Source: Marivita sp.
Lineage (GTDB): Bacteria > Pseudomonadota > Alphaproteobacteria > Rhodobacterales > Rhodobacteraceae
Assembly: GCF_020055675.1 (NCBI RefSeq)
Contig: NZ_JAIPUS010000030.1
Location: forward strand, 1-32,101
Length of the DNA stretch: 32,101 nt
Direction of reading: 5' to 3'
Below the pieces are notes generated by a model. It saw nothing but the letters and a program-made list of their open reading frames with translations. It had not been told where the DNA came from and searched no databases. Positions 1 through 8,848 of this stretch are shown in pieces; the first letter of the stretch is position 1, and the number at the start of each line of letters is the position of its first letter. The position numbers and the translations under genes were made by a program.

Positions 1-11
1 ATACCCCCCAA

Positions 12-17
12 CAGGAG
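12..17 (+). promoter_or_regulatory. Shine-Dalgarno site of the formate dehydrogenase alpha gene
   Basis: A full AGGAGG lies 7 bases before the ATG at 25, which fixes that start. The 24 bases before the gene hold no promoter that can be judged. The gene is probably inside an operon whose earlier genes (in this family usually the gamma and beta subunits) lie to the left of the window; this is inference. Confidence 0.8.
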
Positions 18-24
18 GCGCGCC

Positions 25-2793
25 ATGTCTGACACAATCCGATTCACCCTCGACGGGAAAGAGGTCGAGGCCCGGAAGGGAATGACCATCTGGGAAGTGG
101 CCAATGGCCGTGGCCTTGTCATTCCGCATCTATGTCACAAGCCTGCCCCCGGCTATCGCCCCGATGGCAATTGCCGGGCCTGCATGGTGGAGGTCGAGGG
201 TGAACGTACGCTGATCGCGTCCTGCATCCGCGAACCATCCGAAGGGATGGTCGTGACGAGCAATTCGGCGCGCGCCGAAAGCGCGCGGAAGATGGTCATG
301 GAAATGCTTATTGCCGACCAACCCGAGCAATCGCAGGCGCACGACAAGTCCAGCCACATGTGGGACATGGCCGCGATGCAGGGTGTCACATCAAGCCGCT
401 TCCCCAAGCTTGAAGACGGGCACATCCCGCTTCTGGACGACAGCCATGTCGCGATGAGCGTGAACTTGGATGCCTGTATCCAGTGTGGTCTGTGCGTGCG
501 GGCTTGCCGCGAAGTTCAGGTCAATGACGTGATCGGTATGGCGGGACGTGGTCACAACGCCTATCCGGTTTTCGATTTCGACGATCCGATGGGCGACTCG
601 ACCTGCGTGGCCTGCGGCGAATGTGTGCAGGCCTGCCCGACAGGCGCGCTGATGTCCGCGACCGTGCTGGACGACCAGCAGGTGGGCGACAGCAAGGATT
701 ACGACAGCGAGGTCGAAAGCGTCTGCCCGTTCTGCGGCGTCGGCTGCCAAGTTTCGCTCAAGGTCAAGGATAACAAGGTTGTCTATGTCGAAGGGATCAA
801 CGGCCCGGCCAACGAAGGCCGGCTCTGCGTCAAGGGGCGGTTCGGGTTCGATTACATCCACCACGATCACCGTCTGACCAGGCCACTGATCCGGCGCGCC
901 GATGCGCCCGCCAAGGGGCTGAACGTTGATCCGGACAACTGGAAGGAGGTGTTCCGCGAGGCGTCCTGGGACGAAGCCCTGGACGTGGCCGCGAACGGCC
1001 TGAAAGGACGGGGGCGCGAGGTGTCTGGTTTCGGCTCGGCCAAGTGCACCAATGAAGAGGCGTATCTGTTCCAGAAATTTATCCGGCAGGGCTTTGGTCA
1101 CAACAATGTCGATCACTGCACGCGGCTGTGTCACGCGTCTTCGGTGGCGGCGCTTCTGGAGAATGTCGGATCGGGGGCCGTGACGGCGACGTTCAACGAG
1201 ATTGAGAACGCCGACGTGGCGATCGTGATCGGCGCGAACCCGATCGAGAACCACCCCGTCGCCGCGACCTACTTCAAGCAATTCGCCAAGCGGGGTGGAA
1301 AGCTCATCGTGATGGATCCGCGGGGCCAGGCGCTCAGCCGTCACGCGACGCATATGCTGCAATTCCGCCCCGGCGCGGATGTGTCTCTGCTCAACGCGAT
1401 TTGCCATGTGATTGTCGAGGAAGAGCTTTACGACCGCCAATACATCGAGGCCTATACCGAGAACTGGGAGGCCGAGAAGGCGCATCTGGCGGATTTTTCG
1501 CCCGAGACGATGGCCGATATCTGCGGCATCGATGCCGGGACGCTGCGCGTCGTCGCCCGCGATTTCGCAACCGCGCAGGCGGGGATGATTTTTTGGGGCA
1601 TGGGCATTTCCCAGCACATCCACGGCACCGACAATGCGCGCTGCCTGATCTCCTTGGCGCTGATGACGGGCCATGTGGGACGGCCCGGTACCGGGCTACA
1701 CCCGCTGCGCGGGCAGAACAACGTGCAAGGCGCCTCCGATGCCGGGCTGGTGCCGATGTTCCTGCCGGATTACCAGTCGGTGATGGATGACGGCGTGCGG
1801 TCTGCCTTTGCCGAGGTCTGGGGATCGGAGGATTTCTCGGACCAGAAGGGGCTGACCGTAACCGAGATCATGGATGCGGTGCATGATGGTGACATCAAGG
1901 CGATGTATATCCTTGGCGAAAACCCGGCCATGTCCGATCCGGATGTCGAGCATGCGCGCGATGCGCTGGCGAAACTCGACCATTTGGTGGTGCAGGATAT
2001 CTTCCTGACCGAAACCGCGAATTATGCCGATGTGATCCTGCCTGCGAGCGCCTTTGCCGAGAAGTCCGGCACGGTCACCAATACCAACCGTCAGGTGCAG
2101 CTGGGCCGCGCTGCGGTCACGCCGCCGGGCGAGGCGCGCGAGGATTGGGCGATTACAACGGAACTGGCGCGGCGCTGTGGCATGGACTGGCAGTATGACA
2201 GCCCGGCGGATGTGTTCGCGGAGATGAAGCTGAACATGGCGAGCCTGGACAACATCACCTGGGAGCGGTTGCAGGCGCAGAATGCGGTCACCTACCCGTC
2301 GCTGTCGCCAGAGGATCCCGGTCAGGCGATCGTGTTCGGCGATGGCTTTCCCCGGCCGGAGGGGCGGGCGCGGTTCACGCCTGCGTCGGTGATCGCGCCG
2401 GATGACGTGCCCGACGCCGAGTACCCGATGATCCTGACCACGGGGCGGCAGTTGGAGCATTGGCATACCGGGTCGATGACGCGGCGGTCGTCTGTTCTTG
2501 ATGCGGTGGAGCCGGAGGCGAATTGTTCGCTGCACCCCAGCACCCTGCGCAAGCTCGGGGTGGACCCGGGCGGGCATGTCCGGCTGACCACGAAGCGCGG
2601 GTCGGTTGTTGTCATGGCCCGGATGGATCGGGCGGTGGCCCCGGACATGGTGTTCCTGCCCTTCGCCTATGTCGAGGCGGCGGCGAATATCCTGACCAAT
2701 TCGGCTTTGGACCCCTATGGCAAGATCCCGGAGTTCAAGTTCTCGGCTGTCCGGGTCGAAAAGGCGGAGGACAGCGCGGTGGCGGCCGAGTAA
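25..2793 (+). CDS. fdsA: NAD-dependent formate dehydrogenase, alpha (catalytic) subunit
   Basis: Cytoplasmic molybdenum (or tungsten) enzyme oxidising formate to CO2 and passing electrons through an iron-sulfur chain to the NAD-reducing beta subunit. The 922 residues show the full FdsA/FdhF domain order. An N-terminal 2Fe-2S ferredoxin domain has Cys37, 50, 53 and 67. Two 4Fe-4S motifs follow (CIQCGLCVRAC at 151-161 and CVACGECVQAC at 194-204). The molybdopterin domain's own 4Fe-4S cluster uses Cys234, 237, 241 and 268. The catalytic pair is Cys369-His370, in the position where E. coli FdhF has selenocysteine-His, so this is a Cys-type enzyme. The C-terminal dinucleotide-binding part runs from about residue 800. 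The start has an excellent ribosome site. The next gene is a PRC-barrel protein, not fdhD or fdsD. Function is confident; the symbol assumes the FdsABG type. Confidence 0.95.
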   Translation: MSDTIRFTLDGKEVEARKGMTIWEVANGRGLVIPHLCHKPAPGYRPDGNCRACMVEVEGERTLIASCIREPSEGMVVTSNSARAESARKMVMEMLIADQPEQSQAHDKSSHMWDMAAMQGVTSSRFPKLEDGHIPLLDDSHVAMSVNLDACIQCGLCVRACREVQVNDVIGMAGRGHNAYPVFDFDDPMGDSTCVACGECVQACPTGALMSATVLDDQQVGDSKDYDSEVESVCPFCGVGCQVSLKVKDNKVVYVEGINGPANEGRLCVKGRFGFDYIHHDHRLTRPLIRRADAPAKGLNVDPDNWKEVFREASWDEALDVAANGLKGRGREVSGFGSAKCTNEEAYLFQKFIRQGFGHNNVDHCTRLCHASSVAALLENVGSGAVTATFNEIENADVAIVIGANPIENHPVAATYFKQFAKRGGKLIVMDPRGQALSRHATHMLQFRPGADVSLLNAICHVIVEEELYDRQYIEAYTENWEAEKAHLADFSPETMADICGIDAGTLRVVARDFATAQAGMIFWGMGISQHIHGTDNARCLISLALMTGHVGRPGTGLHPLRGQNNVQGASDAGLVPMFLPDYQSVMDDGVRSAFAEVWGSEDFSDQKGLTVTEIMDAVHDGDIKAMYILGENPAMSDPDVEHARDALAKLDHLVVQDIFLTETANYADVILPASAFAEKSGTVTNTNRQVQLGRAAVTPPGEAREDWAITTELARRCGMDWQYDSPADVFAEMKLNMASLDNITWERLQAQNAVTYPSLSPEDPGQAIVFGDGFPRPEGRARFTPASVIAPDDVPDAEYPMILTTGRQLEHWHTGSMTRRSSVLDAVEPEANCSLHPSTLRKLGVDPGGHVRLTTKRGSVVVMARMDRAVAPDMVFLPFAYVEAAANILTNSALDPYGKIPEFKFSAVRVEKAEDSAVAAE

Positions 2794-2852
2794 GCCGGGA
2801 ACCGGAGCGTGGCGCAGCGTGTTTCCCAAGGACAAGATCCAGGAGACACAGC

Positions 2853-3200
2853 ATGACCCGATTGATCCTAGCCGCAGTTCTTGGCCTTGCCGGGCCCGTC
2901 CTTGCCCAGACCGGAGAAGAGGGCGGCGGCACGGTAGACAGCCGTGATGCCACCTTCCTGCAATCGGTCGAGGACATGGACGTCGTGACCGCTGATGGTG
3001 ACAAGATTGGCGAGATTGAAGAGATTCTTGTCGACAATACGGGCGTACCGGCCGGGTTCCTGCTCGAAGTCGGTGGTTTTCTCGGGTTGGGCGATTCGGA
3101 TGTGAGTGTACCGCTTGACGCCCTGGCCTGGGATGGCACCGCTTATGTCAGCAAGATGACGCTAGAGCAGCTCGAAGCGCTGGCGCCATTCGACGAATGA
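2853..3200 (+). CDS. secreted PRC-barrel domain protein
   Basis: A 115-residue protein with a signal peptide (MTRLILAAVLGLAGPVLA, cleavage probably before Gln19) and one PRC-barrel domain at about 32-110, with the typical pattern of a 'DGDKIGEIEEILVDNTG' strand pair followed by a hydrophobic strand and 'VSVPLDAL'. PRC-barrels are small beta folds that bind partners or RNA; secreted versions in alphaproteobacteria have no settled role. The ATG at 2853 is chosen because AGGAG sits 7 bases upstream and a signal peptide starts exactly there; a longer in-frame reading from 2523 is only a shadow of the formate dehydrogenase gene. It lies 59 bases behind that gene, so co-transcription is possible, but nothing in the sequence links it to formate metabolism. 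Confidence 0.85.
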   Translation: MTRLILAAVLGLAGPVLAQTGEEGGGTVDSRDATFLQSVEDMDVVTADGDKIGEIEEILVDNTGVPAGFLLEVGGFLGLGDSDVSVPLDALAWDGTAYVSKMTLEQLEALAPFDE

Positions 3201-3204
3201 ACCC

Positions 3205-3226
3205 GCAGGGGGAGTGTCCCCTCTGC
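3205..3226. terminator. GC-rich hairpin after the PRC-barrel gene
   Basis: An inverted repeat (GCAGGGGG / CCCCTCTGC, one G-T pair, loop of about 6) begins 4 bases after the stop at 3200. No T-run follows, so termination is only probable. The convergent gene ends at 3344. Confidence 0.35.
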
Positions 3227-3343
3227 CGGAAGTCCTGGGACGGCGGGCCGCTGCTTTGCGCGGTCTCCCGGGTCTTGTCGTGTCCGGCGCCCGAGCGTAT
3301 CGGTGATCACAAACCCCATCGGTCGCGGGGCTGCACGTTTGGT

Positions 3344-3664
3344 TCAGGCTGATGCGTCGATGGACTGGATCGACTGAAATCCTTCGAACTGCGGCGTGCC
3401 TTCATAGAGTGGGCGGCTTTCCCCGGCGCGGGCGTGCGAGGCGCGGAATGCCTCGCTCGTGGTCCAGGCGCGGAAATGTGCCTCGGTTTGCCAAACGGTG
3501 TGCGATGCATAAAGCACGCGGCCCTCGTCCTCGGGACCCTTGAGCATGTGAAACGACACGAACCCCTCCATGTTCTGCAAATGGCTTTCCCGGTTGAGCC
3601 AAAGCTCTTCGAACTCTGCGGCGTTGGCGACGGGAACGGTAAAGCGGTTCATTGCGAGATACAT
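3344..3664 (-). CDS. ABM-domain monooxygenase, IsdG/HmoA-like (possible heme-degrading enzyme)
   Basis: A 106-residue single-domain protein of the antibiotic-biosynthesis-monooxygenase fold. It shows the pattern of the heme-degrading IsdG/HmoA branch: Asn6 in the first strand, 'FEELW', 'GFVSFHML', then Trp67 in 'FRAW' and His77 in 'FRASH'. Asn, Trp and His at about these positions form the catalytic triad of IsdG-type heme oxygenases, which open heme to release iron. Without a structure or heme-uptake neighbours the substrate stays uncertain, and related ABM proteins act on other molecules. The start has AGGAAG upstream. It is divergent from the M20 hydrolase across 189 bases, which must carry promoters for both; no clear -35/-10 pair was picked. 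Confidence 0.8.
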   Translation of the reverse strand: MYLAMNRFTVPVANAAEFEELWLNRESHLQNMEGFVSFHMLKGPEDEGRVLYASHTVWQTEAHFRAWTTSEAFRASHARAGESRPLYEGTPQFEGFQSIQSIDASA

Positions 3665-3853
3665 GGCGGTCTTCCTGTATGTGTGTGTCCGGGGTAATTT
3701 ATCTGCGTTGACCAGCAGGGAAAAGGCGCGCGCGCGCTGGATCAGCCCGGTGGCCGTTGGCCGGTGCGGCGCGAAGAATGTCCAGTCCGCCCCCTACTCT
3801 CCGGCCTGTTTGGCAGGTATAGACATCCTATCGCAACAGAAAGGACGCGCGAC

Positions 3854-5053
3854 ATGGCGCAGATCAATTCGGAACGATTCCTGGCAGACCTGCATGAATT
3901 GCGCCAGTTCGGAGCGTCCGGTGTGGGCAAGGGTGTGGTGCGCCCGGCGTATTCCGAGGCGGATATCGCAGCGCGGGACTGGTTGGCGGGCAAGATGCGC
4001 GACGCGGGGTTGCGTGTGCATGTCGATCCCGTGGGATCGGTTTTCGGATTGGCCGAGGGGCCATCCTTGCTTTTGGGATCGCATTCGGACAGCCAGCCCG
4101 AAGGCGGATGGCTGGACGGCGCGCTGGGCGTGATCGCGGCGCTGGAAGTTGCCCGCGCGTCGGTCGAGGCGGGAGGGCCGCCTGTATCGGTCGTGTCATT
4201 TCAGGACGAGGAAGGCCGGTTCGGCGTGACCACGGGCAGCGCGGTTTGGTCTGGCAACCTGCCGCTGGACAAGGCGGACGGGTTGACCGACCGCGATGGT
4301 GTGACCTTTGCCGATGCGCGTGCCCTGATGCCCCATCGCGAAGATGCGTTTGTCGACCCCGCTCAATTTTCCGGCTTTCTGGAGATGCATATCGAGCAGG
4401 GTCCGGTGCTTGACCGGGAGAGCGATGCAATTGGCGTGGTCGAGGCGATTGTCGGCATCCGCGACATGAAGATCACGCTGGAAGGTGAGCAGAACCACGC
4501 GGGCACGACGCCGATGCAAGGCCGGCGCGATGCGTTCCAGGCGCTGTCGCGGTTCAACACGCTGATCGCGGAGCGGTTTCAGAACGTGGTCACGCCGAGC
4601 ACGGTCTGGACCATCGGGCATGTCACGCTGCATCCCAATGCATCGTCGATTGTGCCCGGGCGGGTGACGTTCTCGATGCAGTGGCGTGACGGAGATGCGG
4701 ACCGCCTGGGCCGGATGGAAACGATCATCCGCCAGACGGCGGAAGACGTTGCGCACTCCGGCGGGTTCGATCTGAGCTTCGGCCCGATGCTTGGGCTCGA
4801 GCCGGTGGATATGGACGCTCGGCTGCATGACGCGCTGGCACACTCTGCCGAAGCCGAGGTGTCTGGACGTTGGCGCAAGATGCCGTCGGGCGCGCTTCAC
4901 GATGCGACGAACGTGTCCAAGATGATGCCGGTTGCGATGCTCTTCGTGCCGTCGATCAACGGGATCAGCCATGCTTTTGGCGAGGATACGGACGAGGCCG
5001 ACCTGGTGACGGGATTGCGCGTCCTGGCGGGGGCGGTGGGCCAACTGGGTTAG
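3854..5053 (+). CDS. M20-family Zn-dependent amidohydrolase (allantoate/N-carbamoyl-amino-acid/ureidoglycolate type)
   Basis: A 399-residue cytoplasmic enzyme of the AllC/HyuC branch of M20 metallo-hydrolases, which hydrolyse allantoate, ureidoglycolate or N-carbamoyl-L-amino acids in purine or pyrimidine-type nitrogen salvage. Likely metal ligands and catalytic residues are His77 (SHSDS), Asp88 (GGWLDGALG), Glu119/120 (QDEEGRFG), His179 (MHIEQGP) and His373 (ISHAFGE). The dimerisation domain contains 'QNHAGTTPM' at 213-221, and the substrate-binding 'GALHDA' is at 346-351. The ATG at 3854 is preceded by AGAAAGGA at 8 bases; a longer in-frame start at 3764 adds residues that match nothing and lacks such a site. 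No allantoin or hydantoin genes are nearby, so the exact substrate cannot be assigned. Confidence 0.9.
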   Translation: MAQINSERFLADLHELRQFGASGVGKGVVRPAYSEADIAARDWLAGKMRDAGLRVHVDPVGSVFGLAEGPSLLLGSHSDSQPEGGWLDGALGVIAALEVARASVEAGGPPVSVVSFQDEEGRFGVTTGSAVWSGNLPLDKADGLTDRDGVTFADARALMPHREDAFVDPAQFSGFLEMHIEQGPVLDRESDAIGVVEAIVGIRDMKITLEGEQNHAGTTPMQGRRDAFQALSRFNTLIAERFQNVVTPSTVWTIGHVTLHPNASSIVPGRVTFSMQWRDGDADRLGRMETIIRQTAEDVAHSGGFDLSFGPMLGLEPVDMDARLHDALAHSAEAEVSGRWRKMPSGALHDATNVSKMMPVAMLFVPSINGISHAFGEDTDEADLVTGLRVLAGAVGQLG

Positions 5054-5271
5054 CCCAAGCTGACCTTGCTCAGGAAGATATGCCCCGCGCCGTTGATCGT
5101 CTTGATCAGTCGCGGGGTCTTTGCGCAGAGGGGGGGCCGGACATCCGAGCCGCCGGGATAAGTGGTCGTTCGGCGCAAGCGCGGCATGATGCTGCCGATG
5201 TCATCGCCGCCTGTCTCTGGGCGCGGATTGACTGATGCGTCGTGCCGTCCCGTGCCGGCGTCAGAAGCCAC
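5050..5271 (-). CDS. possible small protein overlapping the protease gene
   Basis: A 73-residue reading frame that would start at a GTG 11 bases inside the end of the upstream protease gene (overlap with its stop at 5261-5263) and ends against the convergent hydrolase stop. The C-terminal half ([19 protein letters not shown] and on to [11 protein letters not shown]) looks protein-like, but I recognise no family and the N-terminal third is low-complexity. If real, it would be translationally coupled to the protease and might be its partner or inhibitor; that is speculation. It may equally be a chance frame in a 207-base gap. Confidence 0.3.
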   Translation of the reverse strand: MASDAGTGRHDASVNPRPETGGDDIGSIMPRLRRTTTYPGGSDVRPPLCAKTPRLIKTINGAGHIFLSKVSLG

Positions 5272-5992
5272 GCCATTCGAACACGCGATAGGTGCGGGTT
5301 GTGACCGCTTGCATCCAGGCGCCGTAGTTGACCTTTTGGGTTTTGCCGACATTCGGCGGCCAGGGGTCAAGGACGGTCAACACCAGGTTGGCACCTTCAC
5401 CCGAACACCCCGAGATCACGACCATATGGCCAGGCGATCCCTTGCCTTCCACATATTGATCGGCTTTCCAAAGCATGTCGAACATCAAAGGGCTGCGTGC
5501 CAAGGTGTCCCGGATCAATTCGGGGCTCCACGACATCGGCGCATGACACGTCAAACCGTGAATGGCACCGTATTTCGTGCCCTCGACCACACCCTGATGC
5601 GTGCTGGAGTAATTGAGGAGGCCGCCGCCGGATCCTATCATGCTCTTGGGCGTCTTCTTGACCACGGCGGCGACCGTGCTTTTGACCATCATCGCCGTCG
5701 AGGCCGCCCAGCATTGTGTTTTGGTGGGTTGCGCAATGAGTTGTATGGGAAACGAAATATTTTTCGGGCCACCGGCGGGGAACAGTTTGGACTTTGTCTT
5801 CGGGCCGACAATCCCGTCCACCGAAAGCGGCGGATTGGCGGCTTGAAACTTTTGGACCGCTGCCGCGGTTTTGGCGCCGAATATTCCGTCAACCACGAGT
5901 CGCGGCACCGGGTTCAAGAGTTTGTTCAGCCTTGCTTGGATATCCCGCACTGCGGGATCACGGGAACCCTGTCGATAAAGAGGTCCGGTCAT
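5261..5992 (-). CDS. peptidoglycan-binding / papain-like (C70/C39-like) cysteine protease
   Basis: A 243-residue two-domain protein. Residues 5-70 form a PG_binding_1 domain ('QGSRDPAVRDIQARLN', 'VDGIFGAKTAAAVQKFQ', 'VDGIVGPKT'). Residues 80-243 resemble papain-like cysteine proteases of the AvrRpt2/C70 or C39-like group: Cys94 in 'TKTQCWAAS', His189 in 'GHMVVISG' and Asp209 in 'LDPWPP' form a plausible triad. There is no signal peptide or membrane segment even though the first domain is of a cell-wall-binding type. It therefore either acts in the cytosol, leaves by a Sec-independent route, or is an effector; the sequence does not decide. The ATG at 5992 has AGGA 7 bases upstream. Cleavage target unknown. 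Confidence 0.8.
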   Translation of the reverse strand: MTGPLYRQGSRDPAVRDIQARLNKLLNPVPRLVVDGIFGAKTAAAVQKFQAANPPLSVDGIVGPKTKSKLFPAGGPKNISFPIQLIAQPTKTQCWAASTAMMVKSTVAAVVKKTPKSMIGSGGGLLNYSSTHQGVVEGTKYGAIHGLTCHAPMSWSPELIRDTLARSPLMFDMLWKADQYVEGKGSPGHMVVISGCSGEGANLVLTVLDPWPPNVGKTQKVNYGAWMQAVTTRTYRVFEWRGF

Positions 5993-6213
5993 GGTACTTT
6001 CCTTCCGGGAAATCGTCTTGTGAAAAAATCATGGGCGGGGTCAGATGACCTTGGGTAATGGGAGAAATGTCGCCACGAATTCCCATGCGATCAAGAAAAA
6101 ACAGAAAGCCGGGCAATGCTGCACCACAGCGTCATCGCGCCGTGCGCTGCGCCGCTATCGGGATGCGCGCGTGCGGGTGTCCGGGTGCCTGGATCAGGCC
6201 ACGGGGGCGCGCG

Positions 6214-8817
6214 TCAATCCGAGCTTTCGAGAAAGGCGGCCGGGCTGTCACGCAGCGCGGTTTTGGTGCGGCTCCAGGATAGGTGAAGCTCTTGTGCGAG
6301 TTCCGCCAGGGTCGCATCGGAGGCATCGGGGACTGTGTCTTGCAGATTGCGCAAGCAAGCGTTGAGGTCCTGCGCGCCGAACACAGCCGCAGAACCAGCC
6401 ATGCGATGCGCCTCGCTGGCAAGGGAACTGCGGTCGGTGTCTTCCGAAAGGGTGGTCAGAGCAGCGATGAAGCTATTCATCTCGGTGACGAGGTCATGGT
6501 AGATATTGCGCAGCATGTCTTCCGGCACCATTTCGACCAGCTGCTCAAGCACCTCGGCATCCAGAAGCGGTGAGTCATCCTCCTGTGCGCCGGGGACGGC
6601 CCCTGGCGACGCATCCCGCGCCAGAGTGGTTGAGAGGGTCTGCCTGAGGCTTGCAAAGCTGAGCGGCTTGATCATCACGTCACATATGCCTGCGGCCTGA
6701 AACGCGGCGATTTCTTCGGGCATGGCATGAGCGGTGGTGGCGATGATCGGCACATCAGCTGCAGCACCGCCCCGCGCACGGATCTGCCGAGTCGCTTCGA
6801 TGCCGTCCATGCCGGGCATCGAAATGTCCATCAGGATCGCATCGAAGGCACGCGTCTGCGCTGCCAAAACACCCTCATGCCCATCATGGGCTTCGAACAC
6901 GCGATGCCCGTCGCGTTCCAGCATCTCGCGGGCAACAATGCGGTTCGTCGGATTGTCCTCCACAACGAGGATTTCCATGGGAGCCAGCCTGGTTTCCTCC
7001 TGATCGGGCGGCGTGTCCGCAGCTGCCAGATCTTTTGGCGCATCGGCGGATTCTGCGGGCAGAGAGAGCGGCAGGCGGAGCCAGAACACGCTGCCTTCGC
7101 CGGGTTCGCTCTCTGCTCCAAGCTCGCCATTCATCAACTTTGCCAGGCGTTGCGAGATGGCCAGTCCCAACCCGGTGCCGCCGGTTGCGCGCCCGTAGGA
7201 TGCGTCGACGGTGACGAAATCATCGAAGATCCGTTCGACATCCGCTTCGGCGATACCGATGCCGGTGTCGGTCACGCGGATTTCGACCGCATCGAGTCCC
7301 TCATTGCAGTCGGCTTCGACGGTGACGACCCCGTTGCGTGTGAACTTGAGCGCGTTGCCGACGAGGTTCAGCAGGATTTGCCGGATCCGGTTCCGATCGC
7401 CGAAGACCTCGTGCAGGGCTGGGCTTGGCGGGGTCAGCCGGAGCTGGTTGGCCCCATCCAGCGCCTGGCCGGCCTGGCCCTCGACGATCTCTTCGAGCAG
7501 CAGCACGAGATCGAACCGGCTTTGTTTCATCGACATCTTGCCGACGTCCAGCCGCGAGATTTCCAGCACGTCATTGACATGGGCCAGAAGCGTTTTTCCG
7601 GAATTTCGGATGATGCGCAGATAGCGCCTGTGGGGGGCGTCAAGCGTCGCCGGGTCGAACAGGTCCAGTGTGCCGAGGATGCCGTTGAGCGGCGTGCGCA
7701 TCTCGTGGCTCATCACGGCCAGCAGGTCCGCCTTGGACTTTTCGCCGGCCACGGCGCGATCCCGCGCGTCGCGCAGGGTGTTCTCGGCCTTAACACGATC
7801 CGAAATGTCGCGGATGAAACCGACGATGATGTCGCCTTCCGGACCCTTGGCCGCGGCCAGCGCGAGGTCGACCGGGAAAATCTCTCCTTTGCTGTTGCGC
7901 GCCTCAAGCTGAACGATGCCCTTGCCGATCACCGACGCTTCTCCACCTTCACGGTACCGTTGCATGCCATTGCGATGCATCTTCTGCATGTGTTCGGGAA
8001 CCATGAGTGGACCCATGTCGGCCCCGATCACCGTGCCGCGCGAATAGCCGAAAGTGCGTTCCGCGGCTTCGTTGTATTCGATGATGCGGCCATCCATATC
8101 GGTGACCACGATCGCATCGAGCGATGTCGAGACGATGGTTTTCATCCGGTCGCTCATCTGGCGCAGGTCGTTTGCCGAAGCCTCGATCCGCTGGACCATG
8201 CGCACGAGCAGCACGATCATTGCCAGCAGGAGAACCAACAGGGCCAGGGCGAGCAGTGCGATATCGAGCAGCGTGCGCGAGACCGAGGCGCGCCGCTCGT
8301 CGCTGAGCCGCGAGAAGATCTCGATCCCGGCGATGGCGGTTTCGCGGAGCAACCCCTGCGCCGCGCGCGCCTCCCGGGCAAGCTCGTCGAGCTGGGCACG
8401 CAGCGCGCTGTCGCCGCCGTCGATGATCGGGATGGTTTCTTGAAAGAAACCGCCAAGATCGACTAGAGCCGCGGCAACGCGCTCGTCTTCGCGAAGCTCT
8501 GCGTAGATCGGACTGTCGCGCAGCGTCGCGTATCGGCTGTAGAAGATGTCAAAGCGCAACCGCACTGCGTCAAGATCGGGATTTTCGGCAAAGTGCTGGC
8601 GCGCGGCTTCGGTTTCCAGCGCCTTCGCCTCGACTTCGGCCTGCGACAATGTCCACTGGACATTGTCCGAATTGGCCGTGGCCAGCGACCGCAACTGTTC
8701 GCGCACATCGGAAACAAAATAAAGCAGGGTTGCCAAAATCACCAAGGCCACGAAGACGATGAGTCTCCGCAGCCCGGCCTTGTCCTTGATCATCAACCGC
8801 GGCCCGCTCTGTTTCAC
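6214..8817 (-). CDS. membrane hybrid histidine kinase (PAS-HisKA-HATPase-REC-HPt)
   Basis: An 867-residue sensor kinase. A membrane segment (about 18-36), a helical periplasmic sensor region (37-183) and a second membrane segment (184-207) are followed by a short linker and a PAS domain (about 225-345). Next come HisKA with His371 (MSHEMRTPLNG), the HATPase with N-box NLVGNALKF, DTGIGI and GGTGLGLAIS, a receiver domain with Asp664 (LMDISMPGMDG), Thr695 and Lys717, and a C-terminal HPt domain with His804 (EAHRMAGSA). It carries a complete His-Asp-His relay whose last step should phosphorylate a separate response regulator; the obvious candidate is the NarL-type gene at 9668. It starts with GTG; AGGAGG lies 12 bases before it, unusually far. 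It follows the periplasmic protein gene by 31 bases, so the two are probably one operon. Confidence 0.93.
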   Translation of the reverse strand: MKQSGPRLMIKDKAGLRRLIVFVALVILATLLYFVSDVREQLRSLATANSDNVQWTLSQAEVEAKALETEAARQHFAENPDLDAVRLRFDIFYSRYATLRDSPIYAELREDERVAAALVDLGGFFQETIPIIDGGDSALRAQLDELAREARAAQGLLRETAIAGIEIFSRLSDERRASVSRTLLDIALLALALLVLLLAMIVLLVRMVQRIEASANDLRQMSDRMKTIVSTSLDAIVVTDMDGRIIEYNEAAERTFGYSRGTVIGADMGPLMVPEHMQKMHRNGMQRYREGGEASVIGKGIVQLEARNSKGEIFPVDLALAAAKGPEGDIIVGFIRDISDRVKAENTLRDARDRAVAGEKSKADLLAVMSHEMRTPLNGILGTLDLFDPATLDAPHRRYLRIIRNSGKTLLAHVNDVLEISRLDVGKMSMKQSRFDLVLLLEEIVEGQAGQALDGANQLRLTPPSPALHEVFGDRNRIRQILLNLVGNALKFTRNGVVTVEADCNEGLDAVEIRVTDTGIGIAEADVERIFDDFVTVDASYGRATGGTGLGLAISQRLAKLMNGELGAESEPGEGSVFWLRLPLSLPAESADAPKDLAAADTPPDQEETRLAPMEILVVEDNPTNRIVAREMLERDGHRVFEAHDGHEGVLAAQTRAFDAILMDISMPGMDGIEATRQIRARGGAAADVPIIATTAHAMPEEIAAFQAAGICDVMIKPLSFASLRQTLSTTLARDASPGAVPGAQEDDSPLLDAEVLEQLVEMVPEDMLRNIYHDLVTEMNSFIAALTTLSEDTDRSSLASEAHRMAGSAAVFGAQDLNACLRNLQDTVPDASDATLAELAQELHLSWSRTKTALRDSPAAFLESSD

Positions 8818-8848
8818 GCGTCGATTCTTCCTCCTGTCGGGGTTGGCG

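Noticed and set aside
365-369. Cys365 as active-site residue of formate dehydrogenase (protein positions)
   Set aside because: Alignment by eye with E. coli FdhF places the selenocysteine-His pair at Cys369-His370.
391-1674. 427-codon minus frame opposite formate dehydrogenase
   Set aside because: Antisense shadow; the plus strand has all cluster-binding cysteines.
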